The notes beneath the pieces were generated by a model. It saw only the letters and a list, made by a program, of their open reading frames with translations, was not told the origin of the DNA and did not search any database. A stretch of DNA of 64,000 bases. It comes from Laburnicola sp. R22_1. Taxonomy: Eukaryota > Ascomycota > Dothideomycetes > Pleosporales > Didymosphaeriaceae. The stretch lies in assembly GCA_014281115.1 (NCBI GenBank), contig JACONQ010000013.1:1602501-1666500 (forward strand). The letters run 5' to 3'. The first letter of the stretch is position 1. Each line of letters starts with the position of its first letter. Position numbers and translations under genes: made by a program. Of the stretch, positions 47,972 to 59,178 are shown in pieces.

Positions 47972-48076
47972 ACATGCTCACCACCACAAAGATGAGGTTA
48001 TTGTAACAGCTATAATAGCTCTTTTAACGAGATTTTTTGGTGGAGAGACCCGTAACATGCTCGCGATTGATTTGTA

Positions 48077-49952
48077 TTATCTATATTTGCGTGGAACGTT
48101 GATGGTGCGGCCACGAGAGTTGGTTTTGGGTGGAGCAGCTGGTGCAGCTTCTGGCGACTCCCTGACAGCTGCAGTACCGCGCGCGCGTCTCTTGGGCTCA
48201 CGCTTTGCTGAGGGCGCTCTTGAGGCTTTGCGCTTACCCGTTTGGGCAGTTTTAGATGCTCTCTTAGTGTTTTGGGCCTCGATTCTGGCCGCGCGAGCAG
48301 CTGCCTGTTCGGCCTTCAGCTGATCTCTCACCACTTTGGCTCTCTCTCTCGCCACGCGTCTCTCCTCAGCCTCTTGCTCTCGGAGGAGCTTAGCAGCAGC
48401 TTGAAGCTCCTTCCTGTTCGCCTTTGCAAGCTGCTCCTCATGCTCTTAGTGTTGTACTACTGCCTCACGTGCACGTGCCTCTCTCAGCTTGCGCGGTGAC
48501 CAGAAGACAGCACCACCATGGTAATCCTCGCGCTGCTGCAAGTCGAGAGGTTTGCCGCGCTTTTTGTGCCTCCTCTTAACAGTAAGAGCCTCTCTCAGGC
48601 CGTTATTCTCATGGTGTAGCAGCTCGTTTTGAGCTGCGAGTGAGTGGAGCGTTTGAGAGAGCGTCTTGGAGTCCTCCGCGGCAGTATCCCTCACTGCAGA
48701 GCGTACGAGACGCTCCATGTGACGCCAGTCGCTCTCTTTGGGTGCTGGGGGACATGCTTCACCTCCTCTATGCTCGCTGGAGCTCTCTCTCGAAGCGTTT
48801 GAGTATAGCCTCTGGCTCCATGGGCCATATGCCAGTGGCTTCAAAGGAATTGAGGATCGTCTCTGTCGTGAAGGCAGACTGCCAGGCACCCCAGAACAAT
48901 GGGAAGAAGTCTCCCTTCGTGACTGGGATGAGCCCTTGGCTCCTTTGGAGGTGGCTGGAGAGCTCCTTGGAGTAGCTACTTAAGAGAGGCTTGAAGCAAA
49001 CAACATCGAGTGGCTGAAGCGTGTGAGTAGAGTGAGGGGGAAACACGGCCAGGAGTATACGATGGGAGTCGCAGTAGTCGATAAAGTCCTTTGTGAGGTG
49101 ACTGCCATGGCCGTCAAGTATGAGGAGACGCCAGTCCCTCCCGCGACGCGCTTTCTGCTTCGTACAGCGATCGAATACCTGCTCTAGCCACGCCAATCCG
49201 GTGTCGTTGTTCGTCCATCCTGACGGAGATGAAGCCACAAAGACGTCGTGTTGCCCGGCTTCAATGGCGGCCACCCATGAGGCCTGCAGTGAGCTGTTCG
49301 CCGACTGGTAGATGAGGCCGGGCGAGAGAGCACTCCCATCTGCGCAGACGGCTGCCAGGAGGGTGATCCACTCACGAGAGCCATCTTGGAGAGCTGCAGT
49401 GACCTCCCTACGCTCCCACATCCGACGGCTGAACACTCGTTTGGAGCGGCTGAGTACACCGATCATGAAGCCCTTCTCATCCATATTGTATATATGGCGA
49501 GGCTCCAAGCCGTACTGAGTGAGCTTGGAGTGTAGCAGCTTGAAGTACGCCTCGTACTTGTCCTTAGAGTCGGCTCTGTGGCGTGTGGCGTCCATCCCGA
49601 GGGTGTATTTAGAGGTGAGATGCTCATGGTTTCGGCTCAAGAAGCGCGTAACCCAGGCATCAGAGGCGCTCTCGGAGGAGATCTCAGAGGCGAAATTTCG
49701 TATCATCTCTCTTGTAGGTGGTAGCCCTCGCTTTGTTAAGCCTCCAATATACTCTACAAGCTCGTACTCTTGTTGTGGGCTGAGGAGTAGTTGATCGCGA
49801 TGTTTGGCTTCCCGTGGGCGCTGACGACCTTGGTGTCTTTGAGTCAACGTAGTCTTTGGTACACCGAACTGACGAGCAATTGCGCGGTACGAAAAGTGTT
49901 CTCCTGGTTCTAGCGAATCAATTGCTGCAATCGCGTCATCAATCGGAGCCAT
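48077..49952 (-). pseudogene. DDE transposase of copy 3 (one frameshift, one stop)
   Basis: MAPIDDAIAAIDSLEPGEHF at 49952 opens a 394-codon frame: helix-turn-helix AIARQFGVPKTTLTQRH, YNMDEKGFMIGVLSRSKRVFS, LLILDGHGSHLTKDFIDYCD, HTLQPLDVVCFKPLLSSYS with the third acidic residue as Asp. At about 48785 the frame shifts in a run of AG dinucleotides (copy 2 has one more AG), ending early in ELQRA; the +frame continues with SSSEHRGGEACPPAPKESDW. A further TAA near 48449 separates the Lys/Arg/Ala-rich tail that ends NVPRKYR at 48077. The full DDE triad lies before the shift, so a truncated but catalytically complete core is conceivable. Confidence 0.88.
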
Positions 49953-50136
49953 AGTGGTGGAGTTACGACGCGTTAAAGTTGGTGGCTTGTCTGGTGTTTT
50001 GGTGTTCGTGACCCGTTACGCGACGTGGCCCGTTACGCGCACGGACACGGTAAGCTTTTCGCCCTTACTTTGTTGCATCAACTCTAAGTTGCCATCTCCA
50101 AGTTCTTCCAAAGAGCGTCAGGTTGACCCCGCAAAC

Positions 50137-51316
50137 ATGAAGTGGTCTTCTCTTGTTCTTGTTGCGCTTTTCAAAAGTCGCAGGCTGCGCTCCGTTTTGG
50201 ATGTGGCACTGTTACTATCCAGCGTCTGGATCCTGTGGTGGAGCCTGGAAACAGCCCCTCTCTCTCTGCGCATCTTCACCAGGTCAGTCCAGTTCTGCAT
50301 TTTGTGCATATGTAGCGCTTCTCGTCTACTATACTGACACGTTCAGGTCGTTGGCGGGAACGCCTTCGCTCCCAACATGACAGGCGACATCGGCGAGCAA
50401 GGCACATGCACGACGTGCACCTTCAGCGAAGATTTCAGGTGTGTCTTTCCACTAGCTTGATTCAACTTCAGTATCTCACTGGTCAAAGCAATTATTGGAC
50501 TGCAGTGCTCTTTTTTAAGCACACGAACGGCTCGTACAAGGGTGTTAAGATCATGGAGAACGATGCGCTTCCCCGGGCATCAACGGCGGCATGACCATCT
50601 ACTACACTCAGCAAGACTTTAACTCGAACGGTAACAAACACATCACTTCGTTCCCACCCGTGAGTATACATTCGCCTGCCTATTTAGAGCTTAAGATTCA
50701 ACTGACATAGGACATATAGGGATTCCGCATGACTGTTGGGCACCCAACGCAGAGCGCTGATGGTCTTAAGAAGCATAAGGGGCTCCGATTCACCTGTCTC
50801 GACAACAAGTCTACGAGGTTCCCAGAAATAGACGATTTTCCCAAGAAGCCTTGCAAGGGCGGTATCATGACTGAACACCACTTTCCCGTGTATGTTTACA
50901 CCCGAATTTTCGTCCTCAAAAATCTGCAGTTACTGAATATATTGATTAGCTGTTGGGACGGAAAACATCGAATTTGAAAAATGTGGCCAAGTGACGGCTC
51001 CAACTCCTTCGTCTTCAGCTACGGTGACCAGGAAGGCCACGGCTATGGCACACATGCCGACTACATGTTTGGTTGGAAGGGAGACGCTTTGTAACGCGCC
51101 ATTGACTCCTCGTGCATGTTCGATGCGTTCGAGAACGGGAGGCCGCTGAAGAGTCAGATCGTGGCGCAGATGAATAAATGCCAAGCGAAGCAATTTGTTA
51201 ATGACAATATTGACGGCTGTGAGTATATGTTTTGTCATCTGAATTCTGGTGATGACGATTCTGACGCATGGATTATAGGGCTCGATGCGCTGCCGGGAAT
51301 GACAAAGGGTATGTAG
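50137..51316 (+). pseudogene. DUF1996 secreted protein gene, decayed
   Basis: DUF1996 proteins are fungal secreted proteins of unknown function. Recognised segments in order: signal start MKWSSLVLVALF; then, in another frame, VTIQRLDPVVEPGN and HLHQ; VVGGNAFAPNMTGDIG with CTTCTFSEDF; NYWTAVLFFKHTNGSYKG; GINGGMTIYYTQQDF; GFRMTVGHPT; KHKGLRFTCLDN; FPKKPCKGGI; CWDGK; FVFSYGDQEGHGYGTHADYM; and IDGWLDALPGMTKG. Breaks: frame change within the signal region (about 50165), another near 50573, TGA at 50975-50977, TAA at 51092-51094 where Gln is expected, and an internal deletion after CWDGK. Several small introns can still be seen. Not functional as it stands. Confidence 0.8.
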
Positions 51317-51657
51317 TTTGTAGAAAGTGTGAAGCAATGGATTGCTTGTGTGACGGACATAGATGGAACCTTAAGGCTCTCGAGGGTGTTATCAAATTGC
51401 AAAATGCACTCGTTTTGACTCTTTCCCAATCCATTCACACCTTTTCGACGTCCAAGAACAGCTGCCACAGAACATTTTCATCCACATTTATTTTAGCTGT
51501 CGCATTTGAAGCGACCTGCCTGTTATTAACTTGCTAGAAGCAGTAACGATCATGCCGAGCGAAGGTGTGACAGACGGCCCCCTCACTATCTCCTGGGCTT
51601 GGGTCCTTGTAGCTTGCTAAAAGCGTCAACGTAGCCACTACCAGAGGCGAAAACACA
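51317..51657. other. Intergenic between DUF1996 pseudogene and acyltransferase gene
   Basis: About 0.34 kb, nothing recognised. Confidence 0.3.
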
Positions 51658-52921
51658 TCAGCCTCGACGAAGTGATTCAAGGAGATATTCTAGGCTTCTC
51701 TCTTGCTCGGCTTCCCGAAACATGGTGAACAGTTTCCCATATTGCCATTTCGGTACAATCCAGAAGAAGAAACCGAACACCCAGACATACCCAAGCATCC
51801 TCCCCAGGTGTGCACTAGCATGCCAATGAGGTCCTAGTACACGCTTCAGCATTTTGATGACCATCAATTCAAACGTTCCAGCTGCAAAGTTTCCGAGGAA
51901 GAATGTAAGATGATCGGCTAGATGTGCTGAGGCGTTCTGGCTGGTCACGTAGTCGGCCACGGCATGGCTCACACCCGAAACGAAGAAGGCCCAAAAAGCG
52001 AGCCACGTCTTTTGAAATCGCGAGTCTGGTCTCATTTGCAAGATTTTCCTAGCAATGAGACGGCCGGATGAAATGCAAGTCTGAGTCATTATGGAGTGCC
52101 TAGAGATTATATAAGGCTAGCGTCTGTACAAGTGATATAGACTACAGTAAAGGGGTATTAAACACCCACCAGAATCTTCCCCAGAATCGTCGGATGCTGT
52201 ACGCTTGCGACAGGCTGCCGAACAAAAACTGCCACTCTTCCGGCTCGTCTAGACGTCGAATTGCGACAAAGACGATTGATGCCATAGCGTTGTAGGCGTC
52301 AATCGGGCACACGGACGACAAGATCCATGCCAGAGCCATGAAAGCTCGTAATTTTACTTCTTTAGCAGTGTACGCTTCGCCCCAGAGTATCCGTCGCAGC
52401 AGTATCGTACGTGCAGGAGCAAAGTCGGCGGATGTGATGCCCTCTCGCGCGATGACGGCCGGACCCATGACCAGAAAAATGTATCTGTACATAGTCCGGT
52501 ACAGCAGAATCTTTAGCAAGCGTATAAAAACAAGTCTCCATCGCCCAGATGGATTCTTTTTCCTCTCATGCGGCCGCCCGTCTCGAACGGCTTTCCAATC
52601 CGTTTCTCGACTTGCATCGAACACGAGCTTGTAGATGCAAAGCCAACGTTGTCGTAAAGACCCTCCCGTCAGATACACAAGATCGATCAACAGTAAAGAG
52701 CCAATGTGTTGCGTCCATATGAAGATGTGCTGAGCCCAGATACCCGACAGGCCGGTAGCTTGCTCGAGGTTTCGACTTGTGACCAAAGATAAAGCGGCTG
52801 CGAAGAGTAGGTAGGGGAAGAGTATGAGGCGTCTGGGGTACGAGAGTTGGATGCTGACGAAGAATATAAAGACGCAAAGGAGGTATGCTGTGAGCGGTAT
52901 GAGCGTGGATAGGAGGGCCAT
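51658..52921 (-). CDS. MBOAT/wax-synthase-like O-acyltransferase
   Basis: Polytopic membrane enzyme expected to transfer an acyl group to a hydroxyl; fungal members include wax synthases and secondary-metabolite acetyltransferases such as Tri7. Exons 52921-52170 and 52099-51658 on the minus strand give 397 residues. The join restores GRFWH at the conserved RxxW(G)RFWH position, with His the likely catalytic residue; using the nearer AG at 52081 would give a stop. Hydrophobic segments include TLIPLTAYLLCVFIFFVSI, YLLFAAALSLV, MALAWILSSVCPI and TWLAFWAFFVSGVSHAVADY. SLSQAYSIRRFW and FVSGVSHAVADY are the family landmarks. Substrate unknown; not in an obvious biosynthetic cluster. Confidence 0.8.
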
Positions 52922-53720
52922 GTGACTCCCGATGGCTTGTAGCGGATGATGGCAGTGGGTCGTACAGGGGCAGATAGAGTTGTTAAGTGAGAGGCTGGGG
53001 GCTAGTTTTACCAAGTAAACGTGTGAAGATCTATATCCTGAAATTGGAATAACGTTAAATCACGTTCACTTTGACTTTCACCTTCCGGATATTAGGTGTA
53101 GTGTCAGGCCTTGTTATACGAAAATAGGATGCTGTTCGAAAATATTATAATGAGAGTGGTTGCGATCTGTATTTAGTTTGGATTGCTGCACACATGTGGA
53201 ACGTGGTCACCTTATTAGTATGGTGTGGGAAACGCAAGCAGCCTGGTTAGTTCTTGCGTTGTTTGAAAGGTCATATGAATATTATTCCATACAGCGTGTA
53301 ATAGAGTGGCCTTGGTAAACAGGCAGACCTAAAAAGCGGACCTATGCTTGGATGCCTTCGTGAGTTGCGATTGACACCAAGTAGGGTTGGTTCCCGGTGT
53401 GGACCTTTTCTCATCAAACCATTGTTCTAGCTCTGCCTGCAAGCGCAAAAGTAGTAGAGTAATAAGGGATAGCTGTGATGGATGGAACATGTTGGGAAGA
53501 CTGTGTGAGGTGGAAATGTGCCATCATAGAGTTCGAGTAGTCGTTCGTGATTGATTGCTCTAGTACCTGGTTGACAACACCCTTCTGAGAACCCCACCAA
53601 CTCGGACAACATCGACCTGCTCCGAGACCGTTGACGTATTCGAGGAATAAACTACTTCAATAGACTGTATAAATATCGGCAAGCGAATAGTGAAAGCATG
53701 TAACCTCATGTTGCGAGGAT
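52922..53720. other. Intergenic, 0.8 kb, AT-rich
   Basis: No open frame with recognisable content; promoter of the acyltransferase gene on its left side and 3' flank of the Alba-like gene on its right. Confidence 0.35.
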
Positions 53721-54527
53721 TCAATCCGCGCTCTTGTTTCCGACGGCGAATGTCTGCTCTCCGAAGGCAGACTTGAACTCAGGATTGCTCTTCTTGCTCA
53801 TCCAAACCGTAAGTGTAGGGACCTTCATATATTCGACGATCGTGTCGTGGCCGTTTTCTGCGGGTTCAAAATCCTCGTCTCCCTGACTGGCTCGCGATCC
53901 CTCCTTGTGGCTTGCCAGCCGCTTCGGGACCGTTCGACTTGCGAGACTCGTGTACATGAACCACATCTCTGCTGGCCCCTGGTCCTTCGTGGGAGCAACG
54001 AGTCTCTTCGCCATTTCGACTATTCCTACCAGCTTTGTTGTGCCTTCACCCTGCGCGGAGACTGCTATCAAAACGTCCTCCTTCCTTAGCTTGTCGTTTG
54101 GGTCCTGTGTAGAAGTAACGTTGCGTTCGAACCCGAGGATCGCTTTAAGCCGATTGATACCGGAACTGACGTTCTGATTCCTCGTAAAGACGACCGGAAC
54201 GCACTTTTCATCCCAAACGTGACTATGGCTCAACCTCTTCTCCACCATGTTCAATATCTCCGGCGGCAGCAACGTCCAAGGTTCGTACAGCGGCCCAAGG
54301 TCGACCTTGGCTACGCCGGAGGCAAGAGCTGAAGCGTCTGCGGCGCCGGCGTTTGTCTTGCGCTTCTCCTCCGCCCTGGATTCGCCCGACGCGTCCCTTG
54401 GCCCCTCCCTCGTGGTTGTCGTATTCAAGCTGGGCAAAGTCGGCCCATCGCTCAAAAATGAGGCTGCAGTTGATATAAACAGCGTGGTATCGCCCGGCGA
54501 GGAACGAACCGGTGACGAAGAGCGCAT
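53721..54527 (-). CDS. Alba-like / Pop7-Rpp20-like RNA-binding protein
   Basis: Single exon, 268 residues from MRSSSPVRSSPGDT (the longer frame upstream has no ATG). The N-terminal 80 residues are disordered. The core (LLPPEILNMVEKRLSHSHVW, CVPVVFTRNQNVSSGINRLK, DVLIAVSAQGEGTTKLVGIV, EMAKRLVAPTK) has the alternating strand-helix pattern of Alba proteins, which in eukaryotes include the RNase P/MRP subunits Pop6/Pop7 (Rpp25/Rpp20). The VSAQGEGTTKLV segment corresponds to the Alba loop before the second helix. A role in RNase P/MRP is inferred only from that fold. The C-terminal tail is charged and non-conserved. Confidence 0.62.
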   Translation of the reverse strand: MRSSSPVRSSPGDTTLFISTAASFLSDGPTLPSLNTTTTREGPRDASGESRAEEKRKTNAGAADASALASGVAKVDLGPLYEPWTLLPPEILNMVEKRLSHSHVWDEKCVPVVFTRNQNVSSGINRLKAILGFERNVTSTQDPNDKLRKEDVLIAVSAQGEGTTKLVGIVEMAKRLVAPTKDQGPAEMWFMYTSLASRTVPKRLASHKEGSRASQGDEDFEPAENGHDTIVEYMKVPTLTVWMSKKSNPEFKSAFGEQTFAVGNKSAD

Positions 54528-54953
54528 TGTCACGGCTGTAGTATGTAGCGGGGCTTGTTCGTTGTGGTGGCGCGGGGGTTTTATGCGTACATTTGTATTA
54601 AGCGAGTTCAACAAACGCGTCCATCTAATCGCCGAATCACATGTTCATAACACGCCCGGGGCCGCGCCCAAACCCCAGCCCAGGCCCTACATCTCTGCAA
54701 ATGTAGCATAGGTTCTCGTTCTCCACAGTCGGTCAGCACAAACTGCATATAATATGAGATGTCTAGCCCTTAGTTATCATTGGAAGCTGCGTATCATCCG
54801 ACCTGGCGCCCAATACGCAGGTTCAACAGAATCTCATGCCTCCCTTTTAACACGTCTACATCTCGACTATGAATGCATCCTCGTTGAGACTGAAGTCGTG
54901 CTACTGCCTCCTCAACACGGACCGGTGCGTAGCCCACTGACTATTCGTACGAA
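54528..54953. other. Intergenic: Alba-like gene promoter and NAA10 3' flank
   Basis: About 0.43 kb with nothing recognised. Confidence 0.35.
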
Positions 54954-55882
54954 TCACGCAGCAGCCGCCTCGTTCCTTTCTACCAAGTCTCCGACCCCCA
55001 GCTGCCTCCCGACCCTTACCAACCTCTTCCTCCTCCTCACATCCTCACTTCCCACCCCGTCACCCTCGTCGTGTCCCACACTCTCCTCTTCATCTGCCTC
55101 GAGCCTCAGATCCGCCTTCAAATCTCCCAAATCCATTCGCATACTGTACGCATTCTCGCCATCGGCATAGTACTTCTCCTCGATCTTGTCTACCTCGAAG
55201 CCGAGGGTGTCGCGATAGAGATGTAGGGCAGCCTGGTTGCTCACACGGACGTGCAGACTGACATACTGCGCTGCGAATGTTTCGGCCATGGCACGTTGTG
55301 ATTGACGCATAAGCTTTTCGGCGAGGCCGAGGCGGCGGTGCGTGCGCATAACAGAGAGAGAGGTGATGTGTCCATGGGGGACGCCGTCGGCGGGATCTTC
55401 TTCCATTTTTGCAAGGACGTAGCCGACGATCTTTGGAGGGTCGTAAGGAGTCTGGGGTGGCCGTGAGTTCTGAGAGTGTCAGTGGGGTGGGTTTTTGTCG
55501 GTTTTTTGCATGACGAGTGAAGTGAGACTGTAATCATTGATGTTGTAGCGGCGTCGATTTGCAGGACGACAACCGTATCACGTGCTGCACTTCTCTCGAG
55601 GGCTCTAAGGTTGATGGATTCGGCATGCCCCTAGAGTAGGCATGTCTCTCGTCGCCGTGAGCTTCGCCTCGAGAGTAGCCTTCGTCCTCCATCTCTTTGT
55701 CTGACTCGAACGGATTGGGAAAGAGAAACTGCGTTACTCACATCAACCGCCACATAGCTCAGCTGCGGCCAACTCATAGCATGGTACAGGTAGTATTTGC
55801 AGAAATAATTCTCGGGAAGATTCGTGATATTCGCAAGCTGCACGTGCGGAATGTCGTCCGGCCGCAGTACTCTGATGTCCAT
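54954..55882 (-). CDS. NAA10: N-terminal acetyltransferase A catalytic subunit
   Basis: Transfers acetyl from acetyl-CoA to nascent N-termini on ribosomes, with Naa15. Exons 55882-55742 and 55469-54954 on the minus strand give 218 residues; the 272-nt intron is long for this genome. [20 protein letters not shown] and [19 protein letters not shown] are the invariant Naa10 start. The GNAT acetyl-CoA loop is seen as [16 protein letters not shown] (R/Q-x-x-G-x-G/A type), followed by [17 protein letters not shown] and [13 protein letters not shown]. The C-terminal tail is Glu/Asp-rich. Start chosen at MDIRVLRP as the codon at 55897 is GTG. Confidence 0.94.
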
Positions 55883-56460
55883 TGCGCCTTCACTCACTCT
55901 TACTGTTCCTGGAATGTTTTGGTGTCAATGGCCCCGATGATTCGTGCAGCAAGCGACGAAGGGTGAAAAAATGATGGTAGACGGAGGATGTACTCGGTGC
56001 TGCGTGTAACTTGTTCCAAGGTTAAACACAGGATGTAGTTGAGGATTCTAGCGGTGCTTATCTAAGTCCCGAAATTGTTACTGTTAGTGCCTGCTGCCTG
56101 TGGCTCGTGCGTGCGAGTCTCAAGCGGACCAGTTGGGCGAGGGGACAGAACCTTGCAACTCTTCTGCGACGAAGAATGTTTACAGCAGCACTTGTACTAA
56201 AACTCAATGGATCAGAGTTGAATGCACCAAAAACAAAGGAAGTAAGATGAGATTAACCAGCTGCGTTCAAATCTGGTACGTGTCTCACCTTGAGCTGAAG
56301 AGGCGCGCATACAAATATAATTTCGCGTGGACATCTGGCCTCTATATCTTGCTCACATAAAATACAATCAACGCCCTAGATTATGCATTGCCTTATCATG
56401 CTGGATATCACATTCTCGTAACCTTCATCACGTATGCTTCACTGAATTCGCTCTTACCGC
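55883..56460. other. Intergenic, 0.58 kb
   Basis: NAA10 promoter and 3' flank of the next gene. No other feature seen. Confidence 0.35.
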
Positions 56461-57877
56461 TCACATCAATCCGCCCAACACCACTTTGCCCACGCCTCCC
56501 ACTTCTGCTCGCACCCCCTGGCGACACGACTCTTCGAATTCTCTTACAACGCTTGCGAGTATAACCTTCCGCACTTTTGCATCTGCCTTGTTGAACAACT
56601 CGCCTACAGTGCTTGGCACCCCGGCACCCGCCTGTACGATACTCTCCGGGGTACTGAGTAAACTCAAGATCTTGGTGTAGCAATCGATCAGCACGTCGCA
56701 TAGCGTAGCGAAGGTGCTGAAAATATCGGGGTCGAAAGGTAGCGAAGGCGTCTGCAAGTACGAATAGGACTCGTTTGGAAGTAGTAGGTCGTCGTTTGGC
56801 GGAGAGTCCATAGTAGACGACGGTTCGTTGAAACCACCTTGACCCATCAAGCTAGCAAAGTCATTTCCTGCAGCACTGCTACTTCTCCTGCCTTTCCCGC
56901 CTACATTCACCCTCTTGAACATCTGCATGCCTGGGATTCTTCCGCGGCCCAGGCTGCTCGGCGCGCTTCCATCAGCGGGGTGTATGCTCTGGTACTGTTC
57001 AAATTCGACAAGGAGGGCGTTGAGCGCTTTCAGATAGTCGGTGGGATTGGACGAATTAAGATCGAGAATCGAGGGCAGAGAGAAGCCGAGGAGCAGGTAG
57101 TGTGTGGCGCGACGAGCGAGGTTGCGGGGCGTAAAGGAAGGTAGGCGGGTCAGGTCTGTCTTGGAGAAGAGGAGAGTGTTGAACCAGTATATGCGGCCTT
57201 CATGTCTACCGTGTATTAGCGCTGCTTGGAGAAGGTGGATGGTGCAAGACGCACGCTTTGCGCAAATAGTCCAAAGTCGAGATCCTCTTGGAGGCCATCT
57301 CCTGAATGTGCTGAAAAATGACGTTGGGGTTGGAACCGGTCATTGCTATCGGAGCCGCGGGTCCGAGTCCGCCCGCATTGTAATTCATGCCTCCCGCATA
57401 TATGCCAGTATCCTGGCGTCGCAGCGGCTGTGGGTCCTTTTGGGCGTGAGGATGTCGAGCGGTGCCAAAGGGCGTCTTCGGGTTATCAACTGCGGACAGT
57501 GGTGTGGCGTCTGACCTCACATTCTCAGCCGAGCGCTGCTTGGTCCGTGAAAAGGTGGATATGGACAGGGCGGGGCGAGCGGGCGCGACGGCGGCACTGG
57601 AGGTATTGGTCGTCTTCTCGGGAGACAAGGAGATCATGTGCGAGGAGGTGCTGCTTGTGTTCTCAGACGAGATGGTACGCAGGCTCGCGCTGCGCGAGCG
57701 CTGCAGTTCGCCGAGCGTCGAGTTGCGGCGCGGGGGCGATTGGCTGCTGTCAGCTGGGCCTGGAAAGTTGATTGTTGGCGGCGAGGCGGCGGTCTGGGCG
57801 AGAGGTGTCTTTGGCTTGTTGTGCAGGTGCCTTCCACCAAAGAAAGAAGGTCGACGTGAGAATATGCCGTCGTCCAT
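56461..57877 (-). CDS. Conserved fungal protein of unknown function
   Basis: Exons 57877-57255 and 57205-56461 on the minus strand, 455 residues. The N-terminal half is Ser/Thr/Pro-rich (MDDGIFSRRPSFFGGRHLHN). A conserved helical block begins NVIFQHIQEMASKRISTLDY and continues across the intron into LRKAHEGRIYWFNTLLFSK, TRLPSFTPRNLARRATHYLL, GFSLPSILDLNSSN and YLKALNALLVEFEQYQ. The C-terminal block (FSTFATLCDVLIDCYTKILS, FNKADAKVRKVILASVVREF) is also helical. I recognise this as a family broadly kept in fungi, possibly related to the yeast YPL066W/Rgl1 group, but I do not assign a function. Upstream in-frame codons lack an ATG. Confidence 0.7.
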
Positions 57878-59178
57878 AGCGGTGGATGGACGAAGGAACG
57901 CAGCGAGGCTCCGACCTAGTGGGGATATAGGTTTCTGACAGGGCGCGTGTCGGAGATTGCTGCTGCTGCTGCATCGCACGAGCGCTGGGCTGGCTCAACA
58001 TCATGTCTATATATTCACACGCGACGGGTGGGTAGAGATCAAGCATGGTGCGCATCCTCGAGGCCTTGCACTGTTCGAACCTGTCGCCGAATAGGAAGCT
58101 TGGAGAAACTGACAGCGGCGACTTGGGAGATGTTCTTCAGGTCCTCCTCAGAGTCTCAGACATCGACTGGCAAGGTGCTGGGATAGAGCTTGCATATGCG
58201 GAAACATTGATTTGTGCAGAAAGTAGGTGCAAGTGGACTTTGTATGAGGCATCCTGAGGTAACATGCAGCGTGGCGATTTTGCAATCTCCATCGATCGGC
58301 CTCCTCACCATGGGTGGACATGATGGTGGGTGGGCTGTTCCTGCCATTTGAACGCGAATGCCGCGCGCTAGGCTTTTGCCCCAACCACCCTGCAATCCTA
58401 TGGATGTCGCCCGTATTACGCATTTCAGGCATTACACGTATCTAAGTAGCGAAATTGATGCCATTATTGATGACGAACAATCAATCGAATATAACTCATG
58501 AGTGAACGCCGTGAGTAGAGGGTACTGGGTGGTGGGTGGCGGGTGCTGCTAACGACCAAGAAAGAGCGTGGGTAGGCGCTCGTCACGCTCTCCTTTGACA
58601 AGTAGATACACTCACCGGGACAGATCAGCTAGCAGGTCTCGCAATAGGCGTCGGGATTCGCCTGAGAGTTCGTCCTTTCAACCCCGAGACGATTAACGGC
58701 CACTTTCTCCTGTGGCAACAGGCATGAGCACCCGGATAGATCAACAACAGAGCTTCGAAACGACTCGCGGACGAGACTTTGCATGGGACGGACGGGAACA
58801 TGGGCTCATCTCCTATTCAAAAAGGTAATCGATGACTGCCCCAGCAATCGATCCTCAATAACGGGGGATACCGAAGCCGTAAGTTCATTGCCATGCCTCA
58901 TTAAACTTCCGGTTGCTCTTGCACTCCCAAGCTCAAAACACTCCAGGACTCCATGATGGCGATCAATTAGCACGCTATCCGGCAGTTTTCACGACGACTG
59001 AGAGCATGCCGTTTCTATTATTAGCCTGTCTACGAGACGAGAATCCGGTATGAATTGAATTGGTAGGATCCACGGCCATGGGTGCTCTCGGCACAACGTC
59101 GGCCTTGCTCTACGCCGAGTGCCAACAACCCCACAGTCCCCGGCAGCGCGGTCGCAGCGTCATACATCTCACTCCGCC
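57878..59178. other. Intergenic, 1.3 kb, divergent
   Basis: Separates the conserved gene from ECT1. A minus-strand frame at 58055-57900 contains a short Gln run (AMQQQQQSPTRAL) and could be an upstream exon or leader frame, unproven. 58520-58550 has GGTGGGTGGCGGGT-type G-rich sequence on the plus strand. No gene supported. Confidence 0.35.

Larger units (their letters stand above)
47924..50050 (-). mobile_element. pogo/Fot1/Tigger-type DDE transposon, copy 3
   Basis: 2127 bp with TA at 47922-47923 and 50051-50052. The 48-bp terminal inverted repeats (47924-47971 and 50003-50050) differ at one base. Each has GCGTAACGGG(C/T)CA twice, starts 17 bp apart. Same subfamily as copy 2 in internal sequence and layout, but both repeat units carry GGGCC instead of GACCC. 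Confidence 0.94.

Noticed and set aside
52080..52089. Acceptor at 52081 for the acyltransferase intron
   Set aside because: Gives TG|A, a stop, at the join; the acceptor at 52100 restores RFWH.
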